Virus record (IMG/VR): IMGVR_UViG_3300045125_000172
Coordinates: 1-64,000 of that record
DNA from: a virus
Direction: 5' to 3' (one strand)
Length of the DNA stretch: 64,000 bases
Shown one piece after another: positions 1-8,417 of the stretch. The position numbers were made by a program, and so were the translations under genes. The notes under the pieces are model-generated. The model saw only the letters and a program-made list of their open reading frames with translations. It was not told the origin of the DNA and made no database searches. Within the stretch, counting starts at the first letter, position 1. Each line of letters starts with the position of its first letter.

Positions 1-545
1 AAAATTAATCTGATTGTTGCTTATTTTACCAACACTATCTCCGTCCACATTGTCTTCTATATTTGAGGCCAATTCTTCCGCTGCAACAACCTTTCTTAGT
101 TTTAATCCTCTTCTTAGTGCTCTGCCCTCTGCTCGTGTTTCAGCAACGGCCACAGGATGGTTTCTATAGATTTTGTCACAGTTGCCCCAATAAACGTCTG
201 CCGCGCCCGTGACGGTTCTCATTTTAGTTTCTGGGTCAATGTCCTTATCATTTAAAATATAGGTCAGAGAATGAGTCACAGTGGCTCTCTTCTCATTATC
301 TGGACTAGGAGACTGTACAACATTAGACTCTGCTCCAATAATAGTACAATGTAGTGCTATTTCAAATATTCTTCTTAATCCATCTGTAGTAGGATTACCC
401 TCTATTTTTTCATCATCAGACAACAATCCTAGAACATAATCATTCCATCCTAGATCATTAGGTGTGACAGCTCCGTCGTTGTTGATCTCAACCGTGATTG
501 TTTCGTTAACAGTTTCAGTAGCAGTTTCTTTTTTGGTCGCCCCAT
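1..545 (-). CDS. Partial conserved phage protein, 3' end outside window
   Basis: The gene starts with ATG at 545 and runs off the left edge, so about 180 codons are seen. The N-terminus reads MGRPKK, then the frame shifts by one base at a T run near 529-534 and stays open to position 1. The visible C-terminal part contains AETRAEGRALRRGLKLRKVV, an Arg-rich pattern that resembles the A-x-T/E-x-A-x-GRALR helix of phage single-strand annealing proteins, but this is only a resemblance. It follows the homing endonuclease gene by 2 bp. Function not assigned. Confidence 0.6.
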
Positions 546-547
546 GA

Positions 548-1307
548 TTATTCTCCAATCTCTACATATTTTGATATTGATTTTTGGTTAGATAGCAGTT
601 CTTTTAGTTGATCATAAATTATTGAGGCTCTACTTTTTGAAAAGTCTTTTGTCTGTTTAATTCTGATCAGATTCAATCCTCTTCCTAAAATTATTCCATT
701 TTTCTTAGAATCATATTTTTTATTTTTTTTCAAAGCATCTTCTCCCCATACTGGTTCAAAGTGCGATGGTCCATCAATTTCTATTGCTACTCCCATTGTA
801 GGTAGAAAAAGGTCAATTTGCAACTTGGTATTTACTAACAATTGTTCTTTGTGAAAGTCTACTTTGTATCCATCGGCTATTAGTCTTTCTAGAATATACA
901 ATTCCATTTTTGATCCTAAGCTACTAGATTGTCTAACAGCAGAATTTGCTTTTTTAAGTATTTCTTGTTGTTCATCTGGACTTAGTTTTTCCCAGTTGTC
1001 TCTAGCTAATTTTTTCTACGCTCTAGTTCTTTGTTTGACATTTTATCCCATGATTCCATAACACTCAAGCCGATTTTTTGTTTTTCCTCTTCTGATCTTT
1101 TCTTACCCATTGTTGGATGAGAATGTCTACCTTCTCTAAGAGCTATCTTTTGAGCCTCGCTTTTATTTCTAATAGGTATATTAAATTTTTTTGCATCTCT
1201 TCTTAACTTATTAGGATATGTATCGTATAGCTCTGCTATCTCAGCAAAACTAGATAATTTTGAGACATATTCTTTTTGTAATAGATCTTTTTTTGTTGAT
1301 CAGACAT
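548..1307 (-). CDS. Homing endonuclease, DNA-binding repeats plus EDxHD/Vsr-like nuclease
   Basis: About 250 residues after joining two one-base frame breaks at T runs near 1288-1294 and 1011-1016. The N-terminal part has a helix-turn-helix-like stretch (SFAEIAELYDTYPNKLRR) and a NUMOD3-like segment (HPTMGKKRSEEEKQKIG). The C-terminal 120 residues form a Vsr/DUF559-type nuclease: LQIDLFLP, then AIEIDGPSHF with the acidic residue and the D-G-x-x-H signature, then a basic strand LNLIRIK. I-Bth0305I from a Bacillus phage has this NUMOD3 plus EDxHD layout. It overlaps the end of the preceding gene by 8 bp. I see no intron boundary, so it is probably free-standing. Confidence 0.65.
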
Positions 1308-1770
1308 TTTGCTGTATTGCTTCATAGATAGTCCTGCTGTCTATTGATTCTATTAAAGTTCCTGTATTCCATGTTAATCTAAAAATTTCATAAATATTTT
1401 TATCCGAAATTAATAAGTTTAATTTTTTATTGATAAATAATCTATCCCAAACCTTGTAAGACATATTTGGGTTTTCCCTCCAAGGAATAGTATTATTGTG
1501 AATATAGATAATTTCTGACAAATTTGGAAAACCATACACAAGATCTAATGTTATTGGATCCCAAACTATAGCTTTACCATAGAAATATTTAGCTTCATAT
1601 ATAGGCAATATACCAAATTTTTTATTATTGATACCAACGTTTATTGTTGTGGTATATAAATTTGCATCAATATTTTTATTAACACATAGTATTTCGTTAA
1701 CAAGATTTAAAACTTGCTGATCATAGCTATTCTGAATAGCTGTATTTATAATTGCTATATTTTTATTCAT
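1300..1770 (-). CDS. Hypothetical protein of the first glycan cluster
   Basis: 156 residues, intact, ATG at 1770. Starts IAIINTAIQNSYDQQ and has no motif I recognise. It is the last gene of a run of glycosyltransferase-like genes and overlaps the homing endonuclease start by 8 bp. The composition is soluble, with no signal peptide or membrane segment. It may be a partner or divergent glycosyltransferase domain. Function not assigned. Confidence 0.55.
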   Translation of the reverse strand: MNKNIAIINTAIQNSYDQQVLNLVNEILCVNKNIDANLYTTTINVGINNKKFGILPIYEAKYFYGKAIVWDPITLDLVYGFPNLSEIIYIHNNTIPWRENPNMSYKVWDRLFINKKLNLLISDKNIYEIFRLTWNTGTLIESIDSRTIYEAIQQNV

Positions 1771-1783
1771 TTGAGTTTATATT

Positions 1784-2563
1784 TTATAATATTGGATATT
1801 TTATTTTTTGTAATTCTTTAACTTGCTCATCTGTAATATCAGAAAATGTTTTTATGTTATTCATGTCAATAGACGACACTGGCTCTATGATTTTATTTTT
1901 TACTGTTGATAGTGTTGGTTTTCTTAAATTAATAGCATCATATATATAATTATCTGTTAAACTAATAAACATATGACAATTAGCTATAAGAGACAACATA
2001 TCATGATCGTTAACGATGCCTAGATTTTGTGGATGATCAAATCTTGGACAGTTAACTAGCCTAACAGGAATATCTTTATTAATAGGATATGTAATATTTT
2101 CTATTATACTATTCTTTTTTTGACTAATAGAGTTTAATTCGCATAGAATATATCCGTCATTTTTTGTGTTCAGATGTATATACTCATTATAATGATAAAA
2201 GGCATCATATGGTATATATATAATCTTTTGATTTTTAACAATATCTATAGTTTTATACAAAAATATTATTTTTGTTTTTGTTTCAGCAATAATACCGCTT
2301 GAAAATTCTTGTAAAAATTTTGATATAAAAACATTACTGTTATCATTTTCAGATAAAACAATAATCTGGTCTTGATTAGACAGATAGATATCATATATGT
2401 TTATTGGATCGAAAACCTCTATGTGTCCTTGTGTTTCGTGGGCTATACAATTAGCCACAAGCATATCTTTACGGGAGTGAAATTGGTAATCAGAGTTTTC
2501 ATATTTTACTTTTATGATTATTAATTTTAAGTATATTCTTAGATGGGACCGTTTCTGTTTCAA
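1784..2563 (-). CDS. Probable GT-B type glycosyltransferase
   Basis: Open frame of up to 259 residues. The true start is unclear: no ATG precedes KVKYENSDYQFHSR in frame, so either a non-ATG start or an indel near 2510 is likely. The second half has NCPRFDHPQNLGIV followed by DMLSLIANCHMFISL and DAINLRKPT. This matches the C-terminal nucleotide-sugar domain layout of GT-B enzymes (position, then conserved acidic/choice-of-site segment). It overlaps the upstream nucleotidyltransferase-like gene. Substrate unknown. Confidence 0.5.
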   Translation of the reverse strand: MKQKRSHLRIYLKLIIIKVKYENSDYQFHSRKDMLVANCIAHETQGHIEVFDPINIYDIYLSNQDQIIVLSENDNSNVFISKFLQEFSSGIIAETKTKIIFLYKTIDIVKNQKIIYIPYDAFYHYNEYIHLNTKNDGYILCELNSISQKKNSIIENITYPINKDIPVRLVNCPRFDHPQNLGIVNDHDMLSLIANCHMFISLTDNYIYDAINLRKPTLSTVKNKIIEPVSSIDMNNIKTFSDITDEQVKELQKIKYPIL

Positions 2564-3183
2564 AAATTATATTATTTTCTATAAGAATATTTATTAGTTC
2601 AAATAGAAATTTTTGTTTAAGATTGTATTTAGTTAAAAGATTTTTAGTTTTTTGTATGTCAGAACTGTTAATATATAGTATTTCTGACCATCTGTTGGGC
2701 AAATCATAAAAAACATATTCTACTTTTTTATCGTTTATGGTTAGTCCGATGTTGAATGACTCATCTTTATTTGTTTGTTTTAATATTGGTAGCAATGATT
2801 TGTGTATTTGTTTAGGAAGATAATCTGTTAAAATTCCATTTTGTATAATTAAACAATTACCAGATTCTATAAATTCAAAAGCTAAACATACAGGATGTGC
2901 GCTATTAGCTTTATTATAGTTTTCATCGTATATTCTAAGTATATTTTTGTATTTATTATCAGGATAGAATTGATTGAGTATTTTAATTTAATTTTTCATG
3001 CTCAAATCCAATTACAATATATATGTGTGTATTTTCTCCATATGTATGTAAGATATTATCTATTTGTTTAATGATTAATGGTTTTGCTTTATTTTTAACG
3101 CCTATCGGTACAAATGCTTTTGGGCCGTATGATTTCATTCCCTTGGTGATTTCAGAACATAATATGATAACATTGTCTATCAT
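2499..3183 (-). CDS. Sugar nucleotidyltransferase-like protein
   Basis: About 228 residues after joining a frame break near 2985. The N-terminus MIDNVIILCSEITKGMKSYG followed by PKAFVPIG and IIKQIDNIL resembles the nucleotide-binding start of MobA/GlmU-type NTP transferases, where a G-x-G-x-R-x-x-x...PK signature is usual. Here the Gly/Arg loop is degenerate. Later, IESGNCLIIQNGIL resembles the DxD-adjacent strand. It lies in a glycosyltransferase cluster and abuts the next gene by an overlapping ATG. Activity may be altered. Confidence 0.5.
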
Positions 3184-3950
3184 TAGAGCATTTTTATTTT
3201 ATAGGTTTCTGTATCATTAATAATATAATCATAGACAACTCCTATTTTTTTATCTAGACTCAGATATAGGCTAACGTCCGAAACGAATCCGTCTATAAAA
3301 TTATCTGTTATTACAGTTACTTTTTTGCCAATAGAATGGTTTATAATTTCATTTATTCTTTTAACAGTCTCTGTCTTGTAAAGTGTATCTGCATATTTTA
3401 TGAAAATAAAAGAAGCTTTGGTACTAGATAAATTTGTATCCAAAGACATATCCACCATTTCACTAATAGTAAGATCATTATCTGTAATATAATGTACTTT
3501 CCATTTGGATAAATCGTATTGTTCTATTAGTTTTACAAGCTGTGCTGGCTTATAGCAAGACCTGTCTGTTAAAATAAAAGAAATAAATTGTGGATAATAA
3601 ATTTTATTAGATAAGATATCATTTATAATATCGTCAATATCATCATGTTCACTATTCATTAGTATAACCAAATAATATGGAATAACACTATCAATGATGG
3701 TTCTGGAAATTGGATCATCGTTTGTAGTTTTCTGTAGTATTTCCAACCATTCTTGTGTTCTAGCATATGGACATTTAAAATTTTTCAATACCCAAGATTT
3801 TTCAGACCTATCTATATTGGCGGAGCTATATAAACCTGGATAGTTTTCTTGAAGAATTTCGTCCATATGTATTTTGCAGCCTGTTTGTTTATTTTCTTGC
3901 GAGACTACTTTAAATATACATTTCTCACATTTTGTATTAATCATATTCAT
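3183..3950 (-). CDS. Cys-rich N-terminus protein, glycosyltransferase-like
   Basis: 255 residues, intact. The first 60 residues hold spaced cysteines (CEKC at 8-11, then GC near 25 and KCPY near 60), a likely metal or Fe-S site. The middle, YYLVILMNSEHDDIDDIIND and FISFILTD, has the strand-helix start of a GT-A fold and a later acidic segment. No clear DxD motif is visible. It sits between a methyltransferase-like gene and the nucleotidyltransferase-like gene, with a 1-bp gap and ATG overlap. Assignment is by pattern and context only. Confidence 0.4.
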   Translation of the reverse strand: MNMINTKCEKCIFKVVSQENKQTGCKIHMDEILQENYPGLYSSANIDRSEKSWVLKNFKCPYARTQEWLEILQKTTNDDPISRTIIDSVIPYYLVILMNSEHDDIDDIINDILSNKIYYPQFISFILTDRSCYKPAQLVKLIEQYDLSKWKVHYITDNDLTISEMVDMSLDTNLSSTKASFIFIKYADTLYKTETVKRINEIINHSIGKKVTVITDNFIDGFVSDVSLYLSLDKKIGVVYDYIINDTETYKIKML

Positions 3951-3951
3951 C

Positions 3952-4368
3952 TCACTCTTTTAGAACAATATGATTGTATAGTTTATCTGTATCTATTTTT
4001 TCAATAGTATAGTTGGATTGTTGCATGATCCATGAATCAAAAGATTCTTGGTCTATTACAGATTTTATTGCTGAGACAATATCATTTATTTCATTAATAT
4101 TCAGATCCCCAGAGACTACTCTTTTTGCGAATAATAATATATTAATATATCTTATATGAATAGATCCACCCAATCTGATCTTTTTCATAAGTTCATTTTG
4201 TAGAATTATTCTTTTTGAAAATTCTAGACTATCGAAAATGTCACAGTATATATTTTCTATAGAGCCGTTGGCTACTGTATTGAGCTCATTAATATTTAAT
4301 TTGTTATTAAACTCAATATCTGTATTAGTATAGCCAGTATTATATATTTGTGTGATATTTTTTATCAT
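3952..4368 (-). CDS. Methyltransferase-like protein of glycan cluster
   Basis: 138 residues, intact. The order VANGSIENIYCDIFDSLEF, then LMKKIRLGGSIHIRYI, then GDLNINEINDIV follows the back half of small SAM-dependent methyltransferases (acidic loop after beta-4, then the KxLxxGG strand). The N-terminal SAM-binding GxGxG is absent, so this could be an incomplete or partner domain. It overlaps the upstream gene by 4 bp (ATGA). Family assignment is tentative. Confidence 0.4.
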   Translation of the reverse strand: MIKNITQIYNTGYTNTDIEFNNKLNINELNTVANGSIENIYCDIFDSLEFSKRIILQNELMKKIRLGGSIHIRYINILLFAKRVVSGDLNINEINDIVSAIKSVIDQESFDSWIMQQSNYTIEKIDTDKLYNHIVLKE

Positions 4369-5204
4369 AATATCATTCCTTTTGTTTTTATTTTTTGTAT
4401 AAAAGATTGTGTCTGATTATTTGATTTTGGTAATATCGTTTTAAATCTAACAGTATTTGATGATAATCTGTTAATAGACCCTAATAGCTCTTCTAAATTA
4501 TTATCTATAAAAAATAAACCATCATAAATTTTTTTATAATTTTCTGTTAAATTACTTTGTACTGTTAAGTATGGCGCTCCTATGTGTGCGCAATAAAGCA
4601 TTTTATATATACTCTTTGGATATAGATCAATACATAATCTATGATTAGATAAAATTTCAACCATAGCTTTTTGATCCACTCGTTCTTCATCGACTATAGA
4701 TAAATTTTTTATTTTTGAAAGCAAAATTTCTGGCAGTTTACTATCTTGTGTTGTTTTATTTATAAATAAACATATATTGTTGTCTATATTATTTATTTCT
4801 TTGTTTATGTTCGGAACCAACGTTAAAAGTTTATCCTGTTCTGATTCTCCAGTATGTTCTACAATATAAAAAACATTTTTGTATTCTGGTATTTTAGAAT
4901 CATCATATGATCCGTATGTTAAGTATAAGACTATGGGTATGTGTAGAGTTGATGATAAAGATAAAATACTATCATTCAAATGATAAGAAAGTATAAAATC
5001 ATATTCAAATAAGGATATATTGCTTGTATAGCAAACATTGTCTTTTTTAATTTTATTAGATTGTGCTCGATCTGTTATTATAAAAAAATTAGCGCTCCAA
5101 TCCGTTACAATATCATCTATTAAATCGGTTGATGGATAGTATAAAATATTAATATTGTCCGAAGATTGTTTGTGAACTATATTCCTTGCTCCGTAGGTGA
5201 ACAT
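4365..5204 (-). CDS. Probable glycosyltransferase, GT-B like
   Basis: 279 residues, intact, ATG at 5204, 10 bp after the stop of the upstream glycosyltransferase. No catalytic motif is certain. The segment MVEILSNHRLCIDLYPKSIY then MLYCAHIGAPYLTV resembles the sugar-nucleotide-binding end of GT-B enzymes (site of S-x-x-x-x-x-P...G-x-P). No signal peptide. Its position inside a run of glycosyltransferases supports the call; substrate is unknown. Confidence 0.45.
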   Translation of the reverse strand: MFTYGARNIVHKQSSDNINILYYPSTDLIDDIVTDWSANFFIITDRAQSNKIKKDNVCYTSNISLFEYDFILSYHLNDSILSLSSTLHIPIVLYLTYGSYDDSKIPEYKNVFYIVEHTGESEQDKLLTLVPNINKEINNIDNNICLFINKTTQDSKLPEILLSKIKNLSIVDEERVDQKAMVEILSNHRLCIDLYPKSIYKMLYCAHIGAPYLTVQSNLTENYKKIYDGLFFIDNNLEELLGSINRLSSNTVRFKTILPKSNNQTQSFIQKIKTKGMIL

Positions 5205-5214
5205 ATTTGATGCC

Positions 5215-6268
5215 CTATATTTTATATGAAAATTTATTTATATACATATCGCTATGGATATTTTTTTTACGATTTTTAAAAGCTGACCTCATTTTTTTCT
5301 CAGATCCAAAATATTTGGAACATACCAAATTTCATTAGCATTATAAATGTCCAGTCCTCCCATACTTTCTGGATTATCTAACAAAACTGGACTAGGGTAA
5401 CATTCTACAATATCAACATCGTCTTTTTCCACATGGTCTAATACTCCTATGTTCGATGATGATATTAAATAATTCCCATGACAAAGAGCCTCCGCAGAAG
5501 GTCTGCAAAATGCTTCTCCGTATGAAGTTACAACAAAACAATCGCAACTATTATGCAGGGACGAGAGTTGTTCATCTGTTAATCTATCTGTTATTACTAT
5601 TTCTTTGTTGAAGTATTTTTTGGTTCTTAGTCTTGTTTTTATATTTTGTATATCTTTTTGTATTAATTCATTGTCTTGACCAGATAATTTTAGCACTAGA
5701 CAAACTTTTTCTGTGGTATCAAATTCTAGATGAAACGCAGTGATTAGATCCTTAATATTTTTTCTTTGTATATATTCACCAATGAAATAAAATTTATAAT
5801 AATCTTTTATATTATCGGTAAATACTTGTTTGTTATTTTTTCCGGAAATATGTAATGGATGACCTATAACCTTTATCGGAACAGTAACTCCACCGTCTAT
5901 AAGACTTGTTTTTCTAGACTTGAACTAACCCAAATTTCATCCATCAAATTTAAATTATAAACAGACAAAGAATTGAAATGTTGATTTTCTACGAATAAAA
6001 GACCTATATTATATAGGGGAGTTTTTGACATCATCATTGGCAACACATTTTGTATAACAATATCATATTTAGATAATTTGTTATTTTCAAGTTTTTGAAT
6101 ATTTTTATCTATATTCTGCTCTATAGAGTTAGACATATATATGGGCTGACAATGAATATTATTATTAGTCTCTGTTAATGAGAGAATATAATCTTTTGCC
6201 GCTTGGCCTCAGCCATCTTTTTGTCTATATGGTCCTACGTAAAGTATATTTTTATTTTGAATTAGCAT
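5215..6268 (-). CDS. GT4-family glycosyltransferase
   Basis: About 350 residues after joining frame breaks near 5300, 5700 and 5915. The N-terminus starts LYVGPYRQKDG and is followed by an in-frame TGA at 6209-6211 exactly where a W-G pair is expected (…DG*GQAAKDYI). The middle gives FYFIGEYIQRKNIKDLITAF, the GT4 inter-domain motif. The C-terminus carries SYGEAFCRPSAEALCHG, the E-x7-E nucleotide-sugar signature (G-E-A-F…E-A). It overlaps the preceding glycosyltransferase by 17 bp. Retaining transferase; acceptor unknown. Confidence 0.75.
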
Positions 6269-7915
6269 AATTTATATAATCTTCTGGTTTTAGTATGCTT
6301 GGATCTGTTCTAGCAATTTCTGCTGTATTATGATTTTTTATCATAACATTAAGATTTTGTATTAGATCGTTTAGGCTGTATGGTCTTATTTCGGGACCAA
6401 CAGTATAGAATCCATCCTGTGCTGTTTGTATTTGTTTTAAAAGCCAATAGTTATTCATTGACGAGACCAAGTTTACTTAAATGGTTTTCTTGTAACATAT
6501 AGACGATACCATAGATGGTATTACTTTGAAGGCAAAGAGTTTATATCTAAAGTTGGAATTATTTCTGGTTTTAATTTCCATCTTTTTTGATATTTTCTAT
6601 AGTCTATGGTATCAATATAATTAATCATTTGTCTACAGTTGATTTCCAACTATATTTTTGTTTTACGATTTCGCTACTATAAAACCCTTTTCGTTGTCTA
6701 AGTTGTGCTGGCATATTGAGTAAAGACAAAATTTTCTGAATGAAAGTATCATCATGATCCGGATATGTTCTAATTGCTGATGTTTCTAGTTCTTTAAAAT
6801 AAGTGCCAATATTTATTGGCTCAGCATTAATATTATTGATTATGTCTGTCATTGCGCTATAGTTCATTGTTAAAACCGGAACCCCACACGCAGCAGCTTC
6901 TATTTGAGGCATACCAAAACCTTCGCATATTGAATACTGTATATATGCGTCAAAAATATTCATTATCTTGGACAAAATCTTACTATCAACTCCAGTACTA
7001 ACATTAGGAATTGTTGCTGATTTGGTTCCACATGATGGGCATCTTTGTAGAATTCCACTGTAGTTAGACGCAAAAACTTTTCCACACTTTTTACAATTAT
7101 ATGTGAAAAAATTCTATTACTGAATTTTGAGTTTTTAACTAAGTTAGGAATATCCCATCCAGCATCAGGATAACTTGTATGTAAATATAATATTATATCG
7201 TTTTTAAATTGCATAATTATTTTGTATTGATTGTTCTACAATTCTATCAAATGTTTGAATAAGTTCTGGAAATAGTTTACGTTTTTGATTTCTCATTACG
7301 GTTCCTATAATAACCGCATTGGAATCTATACCCAAAGCATTTTTAATAGCACCTTTATTAGGATCGTATTGAAATACATCAAGATCAGCACTGGAGATGC
7401 AACGTCCACAAAATTTATACCATTCGATGTTTGATCCAGAAGAACATTTTTCCCCAGTCAGAATATGTGAATATGGCATCAGCATCTATATATGTATCAA
7501 GCCATTCATCTTGTTGAGGAGACGAATCGACTGTTGGCATTAATATCCAATGAAAATATTTTCTAAGAGGAGATTTTTGTTGATAAGCACTCATCCAATA
7601 ATCCCTAACATCTATCACAATATCTGGCTTAAAATCTAATACTACTCTATCAAAACGCCATTTACCAAAATGATTTTCAGCTGTTTGATTAAATTCCTGT
7701 GCTCTTGGATCGTCAGCAACTATAGCATTGGGATAATATTTCCATGGAATATTGTGTTTGTCTTTGTCTCCAATCAATCCATAAGAAGCAAATTCAGCAA
7801 CTTCATATTTTTTACTATTATAGAGTCCTTCTAATAGATATTTATTGTAAACGCCAAAACCAGAAGATACCTTAGAAGCTTCTGAACAAACTAATATTTT
7901 TGGTTTTTCATTCAT
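6252..7915 (-). CDS. Large GT4-family glycosyltransferase
   Basis: About 550 residues spread over at least five frames. The N-terminal Rossmann domain (ILVCSEASKVSSGFGVYNK, GFG at the acceptor loop) is followed by VIIGTVMRNQKRKLFPELI, the GT4 domain-linker motif, then a C-x2-C pair region near 7040-7090 in another frame. The nucleotide-sugar site is ICEGFGMPQIEAAACGVPVL. It is the first gene after the SSB terminator. Domain order and motifs are typical; the C-terminal 100 residues (to YANSK) are less certain because of multiple indels. Confidence 0.75.
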
Positions 7916-7924
7916 GATATGATG

Positions 7925-7958
7925 AGATAAAAGAATCGGGAGATCAGAGATCCCCCGA
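7925..7958 (-). terminator. Rho-independent terminator after SSB
   Basis: On the minus strand a GC-rich hairpin (positions 7958-7936, ten-base arms with one mismatch, three-base loop) is followed by TTCTTTTATC. It lies 23 bp beyond the SSB stop and just before the glycosyltransferase ATG, so it ends SSB transcription and separates the replication genes from the glycan cluster. Confidence 0.8.
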
Positions 7959-7980
7959 CCCTCTATCTTTATTGTTTATA

Positions 7981-8346
7981 TCAAAACGCTACCGGCTCTT
8001 TATCGGCTGACTTTTTTGATAATTTAGTAATTTTTGAAAAATTGTTTACACGTACTCGTAGAGTGCTGTGCTTAACACCGTCCTTCTCCCAACTATCATT
8101 GCGAAGAGACCCTTCAACCATAACCAGATCGCCCTTCTTAAATGATTCGGCAATTATCTCTGCCCCAGAATCCCATGCTTCACAATTGATGAAGGTTGTA
8201 ACCTTATCCTTTTCTCCAGAAGCTTTTGTGTATTCCCTAGAGACAGCAACAGTAAAGTTTACAACAGAAACTTTCTTGTCTCCATTCTCTAGTTTTCTTA
8301 ATTCTGGATCTCTTGTTAAATTACCACGCAATAACGTAATATTCAT
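7981..8346 (-). CDS. ssb: Single-stranded DNA-binding protein
   Basis: 121 residues with an OB fold of the bacterial SSB/PriB type: MNITLLRGNLTRDPELR at the start, then VVNFTVAVSREYT, FINCEAWDSGAEIIAESFKK and the LMVEGSLRNDSWEKDG strand. The usual acidic C-terminal tip (DDDIPF) is replaced by DKEPVAF. A longer open frame exists upstream, but AAAGGAG sits 8 bp before this ATG, so 8346 is the start. It has its own promoter (8390-8417) and terminator, so it is probably a single-gene transcript. Confidence 0.92.
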   Translation of the reverse strand: MNITLLRGNLTRDPELRKLENGDKKVSVVNFTVAVSREYTKASGEKDKVTTFINCEAWDSGAEIIAESFKKGDLVMVEGSLRNDSWEKDGVKHSTLRVRVNNFSKITKLSKKSADKEPVAF

Positions 8347-8389
8347 ATCGTCTCCTTTAAATAAAAGTAAATAACCAAACCAACAGACT

Positions 8390-8417
8390 ATTATAAAATC
8401 ACACCACATCTGGTCAA
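8390..8417 (-). promoter_or_regulatory. Sigma70-type promoter for ssb
   Basis: Minus strand TTGACC (8417-8412), 16-nt spacer, TATAAT (8395-8390). The -35 overlaps the last codons of the polymerase gene. The expected start lies about 40 nt before the SSB ATG, leaving a leader with AAAGGAG. Confidence 0.75.

Noticed and set aside
6209-6211. Alternative genetic code (TGA as Trp)
   Set aside because: Only one such case; many genes use TGG for Trp and end with TGA.
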